Positions 1 to 22,618 of a stretch of DNA of 64,000 nucleotides are shown piece by piece. Position numbers and translations under genes: made by a program. Source of the DNA: Xestospongia muta. Lineage: Eukaryota > Porifera > Demospongiae > Haplosclerida > Petrosiidae. Within the stretch, counting starts at the first letter, position 1; every line of letters starts with the position of its first letter. Location: contig OY848927.1 of the NCBI GenBank assembly GCA_963693285.1, forward strand, positions 1,738,501 through 1,802,500, written 5' to 3'. The notes beneath the pieces are model-generated. The model ran no database searches and was not told where the DNA came from. It was given only the letters and a program-made list of their open reading frames with translations.

Positions 1-95
1 GTCAATATTCAGCCATATTGAAGAGCTAGACATCCACTATGTACATTACATTTTATAGATTGCTACATTTTAAGTGGTAAGAACAGTCTCCTTAC

Positions 96-3000
96 ATTCC
101 ATAAGCAGTTCCTAATTGATGCTCAGGTACTATGAAAGCTACAAGAGGCCACAAAGCACAAGCCAATATAGAATAGGCTATACCCATACCAATCTAAAAA
201 ATGAAACATTTTTGCTTATTGGTTTATCGAACATTGATATTTCATTTACCATAGCTAAATAAGGTAAATAAATTTGTCCTCCTGCAAAACCAAAAGCTGC
301 ATGACAACCAAGAGTAGCGACAATACCAAAGTTTACTATAATATAGAAAAAAGCATTGAATATGTGTATACACTAAAGTTCATTACACTCTAGAAATCTA
401 CTTCTATACCATAAAACTTACACCAAACTAAATTAAATCCTGTCTTGTCCACAGCATATCCAAACACAGGAGATGCTCCAGCAGATATCAAATACACTAA
501 ACTATTTACAATATTTGCAGTACTAGCACTAAAACCATATTTATCTTCAAGGAATATCCTAAAGATTAAATGAAACAAATAAACAGGACAACAAGTCAGT
601 ACTTACGTAGCTACACCAATAAAAGGAAATACAGTGACATAATATGCTACACAGACAATAAAAATAAGCCAAAGTGTAAGCGGGAAATCCTTCACATCTT
701 TTAAACTGATCTTCTCTCCTACAAGATATAGTGTTAACTAAATGTCCATAATAACTGACTCATTAGGTCAGTATCAAGTTTACATACCCTCTCCTTGTTT
801 TCTTTTAGTAATTCTCTCTGCTCTTTTGTCAAACAAACCTAAAGCAACAGCAGCAACAAGAGAGAGAATACAGAACCCAAACCCTACATAAAAATAAGAG
901 AGGAGACTACTGCATTTACAATATATAACAAAGAAATAACACACAAATTTTAATTATTATAGAGATAATGAAGTAAAGGTATACAATACTTACCAAACAA
1001 TAAGACCACACCTAAACGTTGTTTTTGATCAGGTATATAACTTAGAAAGTCATATAGTTTTCCATTGATATTCATATTAACAGTACTACCCTACCAAACA
1101 AACATGATATCATATCTTAGTGTAAAGGAAGCACTTACAACTCTAGAGATACTGAGAAGTAATCCAAATACCATATTGAGCTCTTTTCCTTTAAACCATA
1201 TAACAGCATATGCATTTTGAGCAACTGCTAAAGATTCTCCGCCTAACCTGTAAAAGGGCAAGTTAGAAAGTGTATTTGTACTTTGTAACTGGTAATTCAC
1301 TTCATATAGTTATAAATAACTACATTTTTGTGTCAATTACAAATTATGACTTACCCAAATACAAATCGTCCTACTAGCATCAGAGGATAAGATCGGAAGA
1401 TACCCCCAAAAGCAAAAATAAGCTGTAAAAATAAACAAATAATAATAATAATAATACTTGTAAACTGCAACCATAGCTATGCAAACCACATTATAAATCA
1501 TCCTACGATTATTTAATAAGTGGGATTCAATAATGGAAATAAAAATTAGTTTTAAATCTAATAACTATATACATTAGTTAATATTACATTGTCATATGAA
1601 ATTGACATTAAATAAGCTCCAAATCTTGACTGTAAATTTTTCTGAGTAGAAAAAACATGTGTTGCAGAATCAGTACATGTATGTACATTTATTTTATTGT
1701 AAAAATCATAAGATTTTGCAGATTATAGAAAGACAGCAGAAAGCATGAAGTGACCATAGAATACTAGATGGCAGTATGATTGGCCATGTATATTATCTTA
1801 GTATTTGAGCCAAAGACTAAAGAAAATATGGATAACAAGTCAAGTCTGCCTTTATTCAAACTGTTTTGATCGTTCCTTCAGTTTTTCTACCTGACACTGT
1901 TACATGCCAGATGGTCCCTTGGACTGTTATGTTCCCCAATACTATGTTACATGTTGTTGTGTACTTGTTCTTGGCACACTTTGTATAAACATCATTTTTA
2001 ATAATAAAAGAAAGGTCAACTGGAATCAAGATGAAGCTTAAATGTAGAAAATAGAAGTCTTGAATAATTATTGCTTGAGTAGGAAACTAGGAGTGCTGAC
2101 TAATTCCTTCAGACTTCTCCCTTTGCTAATAATAATAGACACTAGACACATTTTAGGATATACAAATTTGATATTGTGTTTACAAGATTACATGAAGAAC
2201 TAACTATCTATAACAATTATAACAAGACTGTAAAGACACAGGACAATTAATTATACTAGGCCCAAATGAGAAGGTGTGTCTTGTATCTTGAGAGCAAAAA
2301 TTGTACATGCAACACTTGACTGGTGCCATATGGTCCCTTATAGATTACTTTATACTAAAAGAAAAGTCTACTCCTACACTTTCCTAAAATTGCTTAATAA
2401 TTATCATAACTTATGGTACTATTTATAGTTCAGTGAGGGAATACATGATGTATGAATCAACTTATTTTGTTATGATTCTAGTCAACATAATAGTATATAA
2501 TTTTAAATGGACATGTCACAATGTATACACTACATGTATATCACTTGGACCTTAGTGCATGACATCATTGTAATGTGCTTACTAGTAATAGTTATAGGGT
2601 ATTATATTCCAGTACATACCTGTCCAACTGTTACGAAAACACTAAAAATAACTGTTCCAACACGCACACCAAAAACTCTGTCAATTAACACACCTCCAAT
2701 CAGAGATAAAATAACATTGGGCCATGAATAGAGAGAATAGAGTAGATTATACTTAAAGTTGTCTACTTTCATAACCTGAAAAAAAACTGAATATTTCATT
2801 TTGTCATGTTAATAAAACCTGTATAATAGTTCTCTCCAGAGCAGTAGGATTGTCATAACAGTAATAACTACCTTTAAAAGAAATAACCATTGTTATGTTA
2901 TTAATAGTCAGTGTTAATAATATAATACACGTGTCAATAGAGGTATGATAAAAACACCAAAACCTCAAAATCACACATACTAACCACACCTTAGTCCCAT

Positions 3001-3337
3001 ACCCAGACCCACATGCTACTCTTCACTTACGTGTAGGTCTGGGGATAAGGCTAACCACACCTCTATAGCCTATATATAACTTTCAACACAACCTTCAGTA
3101 TAACTCACCAAAACTCAAAAAACACATGAAGCCTAACATCAAAAAACGATGAAACCATCTTCTAGGATCACATGGGAAGAAATTATCCAAACGATATTTT
3201 CTTCTTTTTATTTTATTTGTCAGATCTGAATTCACAGTGTAACTATCTGGCATAGTCTCTATACTCCGCGTTTCACTACCACCATAGTTAGGGCCTAATT
3301 GGTTCCCAGACACCAAGTGCTCTTTCTCAGTAGACAT
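96..3337 (-). CDS. MFSD1: MFSD1-like lysosomal major facilitator transporter, 3' end outside window
   Basis: Twelve-helix MFS transporter; vertebrate MFSD1 is a lysosomal membrane protein. Exons in coding order: 3337-3109, 2871-2819, 2775-2620, 1422-1355, 1247-1139, 1090-994, 883-788, 718-607, 558-422, 335-250, 193-96. Phase closes across all of them; further exons must lie left of base 1. Family hallmarks seen: YCYDNP after the first helix, YSWPNV, GGVLIDRVFG, GGESLAVAQNAYAV with WFKGKELN, a second-half SPVFGYAVDKTG, and ACALWPLVAF with VPEHQLGTAYG. The N terminus is hydrophilic and starts MSTEKEHLV, which could carry a lysosomal sorting signal because it has an acidic stretch before LV. The exon at 335-250 uses the acceptor after the pyrimidine-rich tract near 345; an acceptor at 373 gives a frame that does not align. 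The start codon lies 145 bp from the divergent PRKX-like start. Identification is firm; the function is inferred by homology. Confidence 0.9.
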
Positions 3338-3482
3338 TTTACTCTATTATTATGGAGATCACGAGACAGGCTGTGCAAAAGGGGGTAAGAGTTGCAGGTA
3401 CCCTGTAATTATTGTTAATTGGTCATAATTGTATTAATATTGCTTTTTGAGTTCCCTCCTCTTTCTCAAAAAAGGCTCGATC
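3338..3482. promoter_or_regulatory. Probable bidirectional promoter, MFSD1 / PRKX-like
   Basis: Only 145 bp separate the two divergent start codons, so both 5' UTRs and core promoters must share this gap. No TATA box is placed convincingly. The gap carries short AT-rich runs and a CTCCTCTTTCTC pyrimidine tract just before the PRKX-like start. Function is inferred from geometry. Confidence 0.5.
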
Positions 3483-9830
<6,348 letters not shown>

Positions 9831-10950
9831 TTATCCACTATTCTTATGTTTGTTTCTCTCTAAATACTATCTTTTATTTTGTATACCTTTCTATTCGAAA
9901 TGATATTTTGCATTATTCTTATATTCTTTGTTGTGTTTTTTTTTCAGAATTCTTATTACATGGTACATCACTAAAGGAGAACCACTATTAAACTGACCAA
10001 TCAAATTAAAGTATTGTAATTATTGAATGTTCCGGCCCACCCCTTTTCAAGGTCGTGAGTTCGTTCTCTTACGGTTGCAAGCAAGAAGGAACTATAGTTG
10101 TTGTGTATTTTAGCAGGTCAGGTATGTTTTTATACAATTAACAAACTTTGCTAGCATAAACAGAGAAGAATAATAATCGCTTGTTGTTCATTATGCTGTA
10201 TCATATAATGCAAGTTGACATTTATCATAATGTCTTATTGTGTGTCAGTATGTTCTTAAAGTTTGGCACGTAGGATTTGTGTGTTTTTGTACCATTTTGA
10301 TGGCCTTCAAGTCGTTGAGTACTATTCCTTCACTTATATTTTAGTGTCAAGAGTGCAGGTAATAGTATATCATGCTTTAGTGTGAAATTAATACGTTTAG
10401 GTTTGGGACTGGGTATCCCATTAAAGTACAACATCCATTACTGGCACACTAGACACTGCCTGTTTTAAAAGCATAGGGTTCTCTGTTCTGACTATCACAC
10501 ATACATGTGTTACTAATGAGCCTGGTTTACTACTGTATAAGGACATTTGGCCTTATACACGTTTTAGTATTCAAGACACAGTATACTTTAAAACCATTAC
10601 CTTGAATACATTAAACTTTATTTTATGATGATAACTTACTTCTTATCTCTAAGTGATTATATGAAAAGTATAGGTTTTGTGATATGGCTATTCTATGATA
10701 ATATATGATAGTTGATACTCAATTAACCTATTATATACACTCAGTTAGAAATGCAATGAACAGTGGCCATTGTACTCAAGCTATTGCATGGTGCATGCGA
10801 TAATAATTGATACAGAAATGTATGGAATGCTTTAATTAACTATTGTTTGCATATTTCTCATTGATCACCAGGTCCCATTGGAGCTAGCCCACAAACCACA
10901 GACACCAGGATTTCTCACTAAAGTTGATTAGATCTGTAGTTGTGAGTAAT
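9831..10950. other. Intergenic, PRKX-like 3' side to filamin-like start
   Basis: No open frame with coding character was seen. The first part should hold the PRKX-like 3' UTR. A T-arm-like string, GGTCGTGAGTTCG, occurs at 10051-10063 but no matching D-arm or anticodon arm was found, so at most it is a tRNA-derived SINE scrap. The rest is AT-rich and featureless by eye. Confidence 0.4.
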
Positions 10951-13900
10951 ATGACTGCTGTCAATGGCATAGGTAGGACTACAGGACGATCAAGAGGAGG
11001 CAGTGGTGATGTGTTTACATTGTTAAGTTCTTGTCCTGAAACTAACCCCACACGCAAGAACAACAGAAGGTATATCAATATGATGAGTTCATTTATGATG
11101 CTGTTTTTAACTTGCTGTACTTTTTGTAGAAATGGTAGTGATTCTGTCAATGATAATGTATCAGAATGGGTTAAGGAACAGGAAGTAGCCTTTATTCGTT
11201 GGATTAATCAACACTTAAAATCATCTGAACATCAGATCAGTATATCAGATCTTCGGAGTTCATTACAAGATGGTTTAGTCCTCATTGCATTAATGAAGAC
11301 TGTAGCACCACAGTCAATACAGTTTGTCAGGTAATATGTTGTCTTTGGTATGGAGGAGGTTGATTATTATATAAACTACTATAATTAAAGTGTTAATACA
11401 TTACATTAGTTTAATATTACAGTAACTATGGCTTGATATTTTATTCCTGGAAGACCTACCACAATCATTCTATAAGTTTTAATAACATTATTTCCTGTAA
11501 ACAAAAATATTTTATTACGCTACCTATGTTGGTCTAACAGGCATGTGCTTCATCGTAGTTCAACTATCACCATGTTGTTTGCCTAAATATTTGATAGTAG
11601 TTCAACTATCACCATGTTGTTTGTCTAAATGTTTGATAGTAGTTCAACTATCACCATGTTGTTTGTCTAAATATTTGATAGTAGTTCAACTATCACCATG
11701 TTGTTTGTCTAAATATTTGCCATGGAAACAAGTTTTGTTACATATAGAATGAATATTGAAGTATTAACGTAGACACTAATAAATGTATTAAATAATTGAC
11801 ACTGGACCAGACATTTGTATTAAATTGGCTTCTCTGGTAGAACAATATTCATGACTTGAGAGTTTGTTGTCTTAAGTTTGTCTATAATTGTTGCACCATT
11901 TCACTGGAGATTTTGAATATCTTCAAACATCAGATATTACCCTATAACACACCTCTTATATAAGCAACACTTACTATAGTAAAGACCTTTATTTCTAACT
12001 TACAACCAATTACTAAGATATTAAATTCATATTGCCAATTCTTTTCTATAAGCTTGACTATCATACGTTTATATCCTTTACTTAGATATCACAAATCTCC
12101 CCGACTACGACTACTTAAATTAGAAAATGTTCAAATTGCTTTAAATGCTATGAAACGAGAAGGAATACAGCTCCTCAATATTGGTAAATATGGTAGCAAT
12201 ACTGACATAACATTGAGGTGTAGTATACTATTGATTGTGATTTACTCTTCTCTGTAGAGCCAGCAGACATTGTTGATGGAAATCTTAAATTAACTCTTGG
12301 TCTCCTCCAACAATTAGCTAACCGTTATCCAATTGCTGTAGCTGGTCATAAGAGTTCACACAAATCAATGCTAGCTTGGTTTCAAGTAAGATTGTGGTTT
12401 AATCATGATCTAGTTTATTTACTACATTCTGTGTGACTTCAGTCTGTTGGTGCTTATTTCATTGATACTACTACTATACTATATAGAGTTGACTTTAGCA
12501 ATCTCACTTATTAGATTTACAATTTCATGTTTACAGTATTGTTATTAATGGATTTAAGTGCTGCTTACTAAAGGAGTGTAGTATAACCTGCTCTTAAGTA
12601 TGCATTTTAGTAGATTGTGTACCATAAAGTACTGTGTAATAATTATCTATAATAAGTACTATTTTTAAATTACTAAGCCATTAAATAAGAATTACTTGTT
12701 TCATTTAATTAGGCAATTCTTCCTGAGTTTGGTGTCACAGACTTAAGTACTAGTTGGAGGGATGGACTTGCTCTGTCTGGTCTTATAGACAAACTCAAGC
12801 CAGGTGTCATCACTAACATCACTACCTTGGATTCTGATAATGCTTTAGAAAACATACGCACTGCTATGGTATTGGCTGAAAAAACCTTTGAAATACCACA
12901 GGTGTGTCATTTGGCTTTTTTGTTATTTTATTTTAACTATTAGTATAAGTGGCATGTGCCTTTTAAATATAGTTGCAGAAAATGTGTTAACTGATGGTGT
13001 ACTCTATGATACTGTCCTTTCTCTAGGTGATATCAGCTGAGGAATTGGCATCTACCAATCCTGACGAGTTGAAAGTCAGTAGATATCTCTCATATTTTTG
13101 CGAACCAGATTCACCTGGCTATCAGTATGTGATCGACTGGGTCAACAACATTGTACCACAACACAGCATCATTAATTTCTCATCTGATTGGGTAGATGGG
13201 CTAGCTTTATGCTCATTAGTCAACACATTTTTACCTGGTACCATCACAGACGAGGAAGCCCTGCAGGATATGTCACCATCTGAGCGAGTTACATATATTA
13301 TGAATGCTGCCGAGCAAGAATTGAACATAACCCAGCTTATTAAGCCTAATGTCTTTGTCGCTGAAGATGCTGAACAACTTTGGAGAATGGCTTATGTCAC
13401 TCAGTTTATTCATCTTAAGCCCCAAACACCAGAGCTATCCCCAGTAGCTGGGGATGATGTAGAATGGCTTACCAGTTCAGTCTCTGCTTTTTATACCTCA
13501 AGTGATGAAGCCATTATTGCACCTAGTAATGAAGACATCCATCACATACCTGTTGCCTCAGAGTTTGATGACCCTCAAATAGAATTTTCAGAAATGTATC
13601 CAGAGTTTAATGAAAATGAGGTGTTGGAGGAGAAGTATGAGTTACCTGTCCACACAAGAGTACCATTTCAAGACCAAAATGAGATATTGCAAAGGGAGAA
13701 GGACATAGAAGAAGGTCGAGATGTTCGTCAGAAACGCAAATCTGAATTAGATGAACTCTTTGCTGCTATTGAACTTGATTTTGACATTGCTCTGAAAGAA
13801 ATTGACGAAATTGGCAAGACACCTGAAGTCACACCTACTTTGCCAACTAAAAATAAAACTGAAGCATTTCCTGCTCAACCTGTTTCTACAGTAACAAGCT

Positions 13901-16656
13901 CCACCCCTGCAACACAACTAAACGAGTTAGAATTGGACTTTGAATTTAGTTCTGATTCTGAAGAAACATCTAATGCACCAAGTCACTCTCCATCTCCTGA
14001 AGTTCATACAAAAGATGAAATTGAAGCAAAAACCCAAGACAATGAAACCTATAAGTACAAAGATGAAAGAGAAGATGAAGAGGAGATTGAACAGGAGTGT
14101 GAACCCATGGAAGATCATGAAGAGGTAATAGAAGAGAAAGATGAGCTGATGGAGGAAAAAGGAGAACTGAAAAAGGAACACAAAGAAAAGGGATATGAGG
14201 AGCAAGAGATTGAAGAGAAACGGGAAGAAAAAATAGATTTGGAAGTATTGGCATCTCAAGAAGAAGAGGTGATTGAAGTAGCATATACAACTGAGTTACG
14301 ATATCAGCTGAGTGCAACAACCTCCCCTGAACCTGTATCTGAACATAGTACATCAGTACCTCCCTCATCGCTGTCACCATCTCCTCCCCCTCCCCAGGTA
14401 ACCACTCCTGTAGATCCACAACCAATACAAGAAGTGCCTCAAGAAGAGGATAAGGGGACAATGTCACCATGTTATCCTAATCAGTGTGTTGTTCAAGGAA
14501 AGGGCTTACAATGTGGTATTGTTAATCACCCAGCTGAATTCATAGTTGATTGTTCTAAAGCTGGACGAGGTCGTTTAGAGATAGTAATTGAGGGACCAAA
14601 TGGTGAAAATCTGGAAGCCACTGGTGAACAGTTGAAAGGGAGTGTCTATAAACTTGCCTTTACCCCCATTGTTGTGGGAACTCATAAAATATCTGTGTTG
14701 TTTAGTGAGGAGGATGTTCCAAACAGTCCATTTTTATGCCAAGTTTCCAATCCTCTGGCTTGTATTGCTGCTGGAAATGGACTACACTCTTGCACTCTTG
14801 GCCAGGAAATTAGATTTCAAGTAGACACGGCTAAAGCGGGTCCAGGTACCTTACAAGCTACGTTTGATGGTAAACAACAACCATCTCAATTCAAGTTAAT
14901 TTCGTGCTTGGATGGAGTGTTCACATATTGTTATGTTGTAGATAAACCAGGTGATTATATCATTGATATAACCTGGGTAGGTCAACACATCAAAGGCAGT
15001 CCTTTTCAAGTAACTGCTCTACCATTTCGTCCCAATGCCTGTGCTCTTTTGGGATATCCCATAGACCGTGTACAAGTGGGTAGCAATGTTGAAATTAAAG
15101 TGGACACTAGCAAAGCTGGTCATGGAGAACTGAAAGCTATTTTACTTGATCCTAATGGAGAACGTATTTGTAATGTATCAGTTGATGATAGTAAAGTTTA
15201 CACAATCTCTGCTCAGCCTTGTGTAATAGGAGAACACTACGTATTAATGCAGTACGGTGGAGAAGAAATACCTCGTTCTCCCTTTCGCTTTATTGTTAAC
15301 GATCCTACACGAGTCATAGTCGATGATGTGGCCAGTGTCTTGTCACAGCCTGTACTTATTAATAAGACGATTGCTTTCAGTGTTGATACAAAAAACTGTG
15401 GAGAAGGTCTACTTAGCACAAAGGTGACAACCCCTGATGGTGTTGACCATGCCCAAATCCAACGTGATAGCAACAGTCTCTGTTATAATGTGAGCTATGT
15501 TCCTAAAACTCAAGGTACTTACAGTATTGAATTATTCATTGATAATCACCCATGCCTTTCGACTCCATTACAATTAAGTGCTATTAATGTCCCTCAGTCT
15601 GTCTCTGATATTGTGCTTACAAGAACTCTCCCAAGTCAAGGAAGTCACTATCTTCTCAACAAAACCATGGAGTTTCATGTTCATGCACCAAATCGTGATT
15701 CTACTAAGTTAAAAATGGTTGCAGTAGGCACACGTACTGGATCTCAATCTCAACCTTACATTAATATTATTTCAAATGGAGATGACAAATATACCCTACA
15801 ATTTCGAGCTACACGATCTGATGATTATAAAATCTCAGTGACATATGATAATATGCATCTCATTGGCTCTCCTTTTGTCTTGCCAATCCGATCTCCACCT
15901 CGTGCTAGCAAAGTGTCTATGTATGATCCTGTAATACCTCTTAAGGCTGACCAGCCACTAGAATTAGTCTTTGATACAAGTCAAGCTGGTGAAGGAACTT
16001 TGTCTGCTTCTTCAGTCAATTCTAAGAGCCATAACATGCCTACATATGTAGAGCAAGTTGATGATGGCATGTATCGTATAGCTTTTATTCCACAGATTAG
16101 TGATACGTTTATGGTAAGTGTGCTATATGCAGGCAAGCATGTCAATGGATCTCCTTTCCGGGTTCTTTACAAAGAACAAATAAAACCACCTTCTGTCTGT
16201 ATTTTTTTTGAACCAGACATGAGCGTCAAAGGTTTGATGGGAGCTGCAGTATATGGAAGAAACACAGGTCGTCAAGAGGCAACCGTAGTCCAATACAAAC
16301 GTGGAAAATATCAAATAAGTTTCTATCCCAGTCGGCCAGATGTGTTTGACCTTCATATTTATTGGTTTGATGAAGAAATAGAAGGCTCACCTTTTGAAAT
16401 GGATTTGTTGGGAGTAGAAAATGAGTCTAGCGAATCACTTGTTGATACGATTCCACTTGTTAGTGGTAACAAAGTTGGGATGTTAGCAGCAACAGCTGTC
16501 GGGAGAACCACAGGGCCTGTTCCTGTTCATTTAGCACAAACTGAGGACTTCTCTTGTAGCATTGAGTTCACGACACAAATCAAGGACACATTTGATATCA
16601 ATTTATTTTGGAATGGGAAGTCTATAAGTGGTATGCCTATACATTTATCTTTGTGA
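10951..16656 (+). CDS. Filamin-like actin crosslinker with three CH domains and about eight filamin repeats
   Basis: Exons: 10951-11069, 11130-11330, 12086-12183, 12258-12385, 12713-12901, 13027-16656; about 1454 aa. CH1 spans roughly residues 50-150 (WVKEQEVAFIRWINQHL, LQDGLVLIALM, KLENVQIALNAM, DIVDGNLKLTLGL). CH2 covers the SMLAWFQ...STSWRDGLALSGLID part, and CH3 the YVIDWVNN...SSDWVDGLALCSLV part at the start of the 3.6 kb last exon. Next comes an acidic, Glu/Lys-rich and then Pro-rich linker of about 320 residues. About eight filamin Ig repeats follow, each with the fold signature of D-x-SKAG-x-G and NSPF/GSPF strands; the last two are short and divergent. Three N-terminal CH domains recall invertebrate Jitterbug-type filamins rather than vertebrate FLNA, which has two. 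The 60-nt intron at 11070-11129 removes a hydrophobic stretch that would otherwise precede CH1. The start ATG is tentative because the frame stays open upstream. Confidence 0.85.
11555..11719 (+). repeat. 42-bp tandem repeat, four units, in filamin-like intron
   Basis: Units begin at 11555, 11597, 11639 and 11681 with GTAGTTCAACTATCACC, and differ by only one or two bases. Each junction reads TGATAGT-AGTTCA-ACTATCA, a 7-bp perfect stem with a 6-base loop, so the array encodes a series of small hairpins. The period is a multiple of three and stays open in one frame, but it lies between exons and does not join in phase with CH1. Confidence 0.85.
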
Positions 16657-16857
16657 GTCACATGTTAATCTCTACTTATCATTCTATTTTTGGACTTTCA
16701 CCCGTGTTTTTGCCCGTCTTATATACATTTTTAAGAAAATTAATACAAGTTTTATGCTGATTTTCATTTTTTAATTTAATAAAAAAGAATTATAATTAAT
16801 TTATTAATAAAAGCATGGTGACGTCATGAATAAAGTAATCTGAAGCTCGAAAGAAAG

Positions 16858-18539
16858 ATGGAGAGTGAGTTTCTGGGGCCGGTGGACACTCATTAGAAAC
16901 CATTCCCTTCTTCCTATAGGTCTTCAACAAGAAATTGAAGCAGCGAATAAAGAGTTCATGCGTTGCTTTGCTGCAAATGATATGACAGCGCTATCTAATC
17001 TTTACACTGTGGATTGTAAACTAATGCCAACTGGTGTTGATGTACAAGAAGGCAGAGATAGTAAGACAATCATTCTAACGTTGCGATATAGAAAATGCAT
17101 TAAGTACCATCTAAAGACAACCTAGAATAAGATAGTATATCTCAACTAAGCAGTCAATCACTCTATCATGCTAAAAGGGGAAGGTCTGGTAACATCCTGC
17201 ACTCACATTTGTGCAACACAACCGAAATCATTGTCTAATCAAATGACTTTGAAGCTAACGGATCATGTGACAATATGACCTTTGATGTTAGATCATTTTA
17301 GTTTAGACTAACTTTATAAGTTTTCTTGTCTATTGTATGTGTGAGACAAATTAAATGGCATTGACACTGATATGGTAAGATAAGTGTAATTATTTGAAAA
17401 GCCTAAGGTCCTTCTCTTGTTTACATGCTGCATGCTGAGAAGTAAGTTTTTGTGGCTAGTATTGTTTACCTTCTTCAACTTTTTCCCAGATATACTGAAA
17501 GCTTAGTAGTTTCTCTTATTAATATAACCAAAGAGTACACACCAATTATAACTTTGTTAGCTTGGCCGTGTTATTATTTATTGACCAACATGTTAGGTGT
17601 TGCTGGAGTATTCAAAGGTGTATTCAATGCTGGAGCAATAAAGGTCAAGTTAGTTGTTGATGAAGTTGGTCCCCTTGGTGCAGGAGATACAGCTTATGAA
17701 AGAAGCCACTACACTTTTTATAATGCAAGTGGAGAGGTCTTTGATGAGGGGAAGTAAGTAATTTTTATTCTTGTATACAGTACTTCCCCCTATTGTGGTC
17801 TATAGTAGCCACACCCACTTATTAGTGACTATATTCATAGTACAGTGAATATTATTACAGTACTTACACCTTTCCCATAGAGCATGGTAACAACTGAAAT
17901 AATTGTACTCATGTAGCTCAGCAGCATCATAGCTTCTTAAAGTAACAAAAGTATAATCTTTTCTACTGCAATCAAAGCAATCTTTGAAGATACTTAAAAT
18001 TAAATTCTTGCTATGATTCCTAGTTGTTATATTTAAATATTATTATATTTAAAAGCACACAAAGACATGTTACTACTGCAAAAAATATCATCTGAGTGAA
18101 GGAAAACCATTTTGTACCAACAGTTACAATATACAAGAGATACTGTGTCACTTTTGAAAGTTCCTCGTAAGAATAGAACATACCACATGATCCAACATAA
18201 TCTTGGCATGCTAGGCAAAACTAAAGTTCACCAAAATACTGTGTAATACATTATATGTAGACTGTTGTCCTCTAAGATGGCAGCCTGAGTTTGAATCACT
18301 TAGGAAACTGCATGGCAAAGCTACAAAATTACTTTACAGTGTTGAATAGGAATTGAAGTACATAAATTATTTACTATGGCAAATCCGAGGAACTGTAGGT
18401 ATTAATTAAATGTATGTTTTGTTGGAAATTTAAGGAGCTGATGTTCATATTATTATACATTAGGTATGTCGTCATCTGGAAGAAGATTGATGGTCGATGG
18501 TATCTCTACACTGACATTTTCAACACCAACAAAAGTTAA
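16858..18539 (+). CDS. SnoaL-like (NTF2-fold) small protein
   Basis: Exons: 16858-16864, 16920-17060, 17597-17753, 18464-18539, giving 126 aa with phase closing exactly. The first exon holds only seven coding bases (Met-Glu plus one base). The chain reads as the SnoaL-like/DUF4440 cone fold: IEAANKEFMRCFAANDMTAL, then LYTVDCKLMPTG, GVFNAGAIKVKL, GDTAYERSHYTFY, and a C-terminal VVIWKKIDGRWYLYTDIFN. These domains are small ligand-binding or isomerase-like cups found in bacterial ketosteroid-isomerase relatives and in scattered animal proteins of unknown role. There is no signal peptide, so it is probably cytosolic. It starts about 200 bp after the filamin-like stop and converges on glutathione reductase. 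The exact substrate cannot be read from sequence. Confidence 0.85.
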
Positions 18540-18654
18540 ATGTTTTAACTAACATGTTGGAAAATGCTGTTTATTAAAATTTAGCAAACTTTTCTAAAAT
18601 TTGCCACTGCTAATCTAATTTAATAATGTTTCCTTGAAATAAAACAACTGTTGA
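18540..18654. terminator. Overlapping poly(A) signals of convergent SnoaL-like and GSR genes
   Basis: Only 115 bp separate the two stop codons. An AATAAA for the plus-strand gene lies at 18638-18643. An AATAAA for the minus-strand gene, seen as TTTATT, lies at 18570-18575. If both are used, the two mRNAs overlap tail-to-tail by roughly 60-100 nt. Confidence 0.55.

Positions 18655-22618
<3,964 letters not shown>

Noticed and set aside
14..380. MFSD1 exon using the acceptor at 373
   Set aside because: That frame gives residues that do not align with MFS helix 9. The acceptor at 336-338 has a better pyrimidine tract and restores the ATLGCHAAFGFA match.
10924..11334. Single unspliced first exon of the filamin-like gene including a hydrophobic stretch (residues around MMSSFMMLFLTCC)
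   Set aside because: A 60-nt intron with a GTATAT donor and TTTTTGTAG acceptor fits exactly and keeps phase. A membrane segment before a CH domain would be odd.
11543..11752. Open frame of repeated HVVQLSPCCLSK-type units
   Set aside because: It is the 42-bp tandem repeat read in one frame. It lies in an intron and does not join the CH1 exons in phase.
13927..14470. Large minus-strand frames under the filamin last exon
   Set aside because: Antisense shadows of the acidic Glu/Lys-rich linker; low-complexity Phe/Leu translation.
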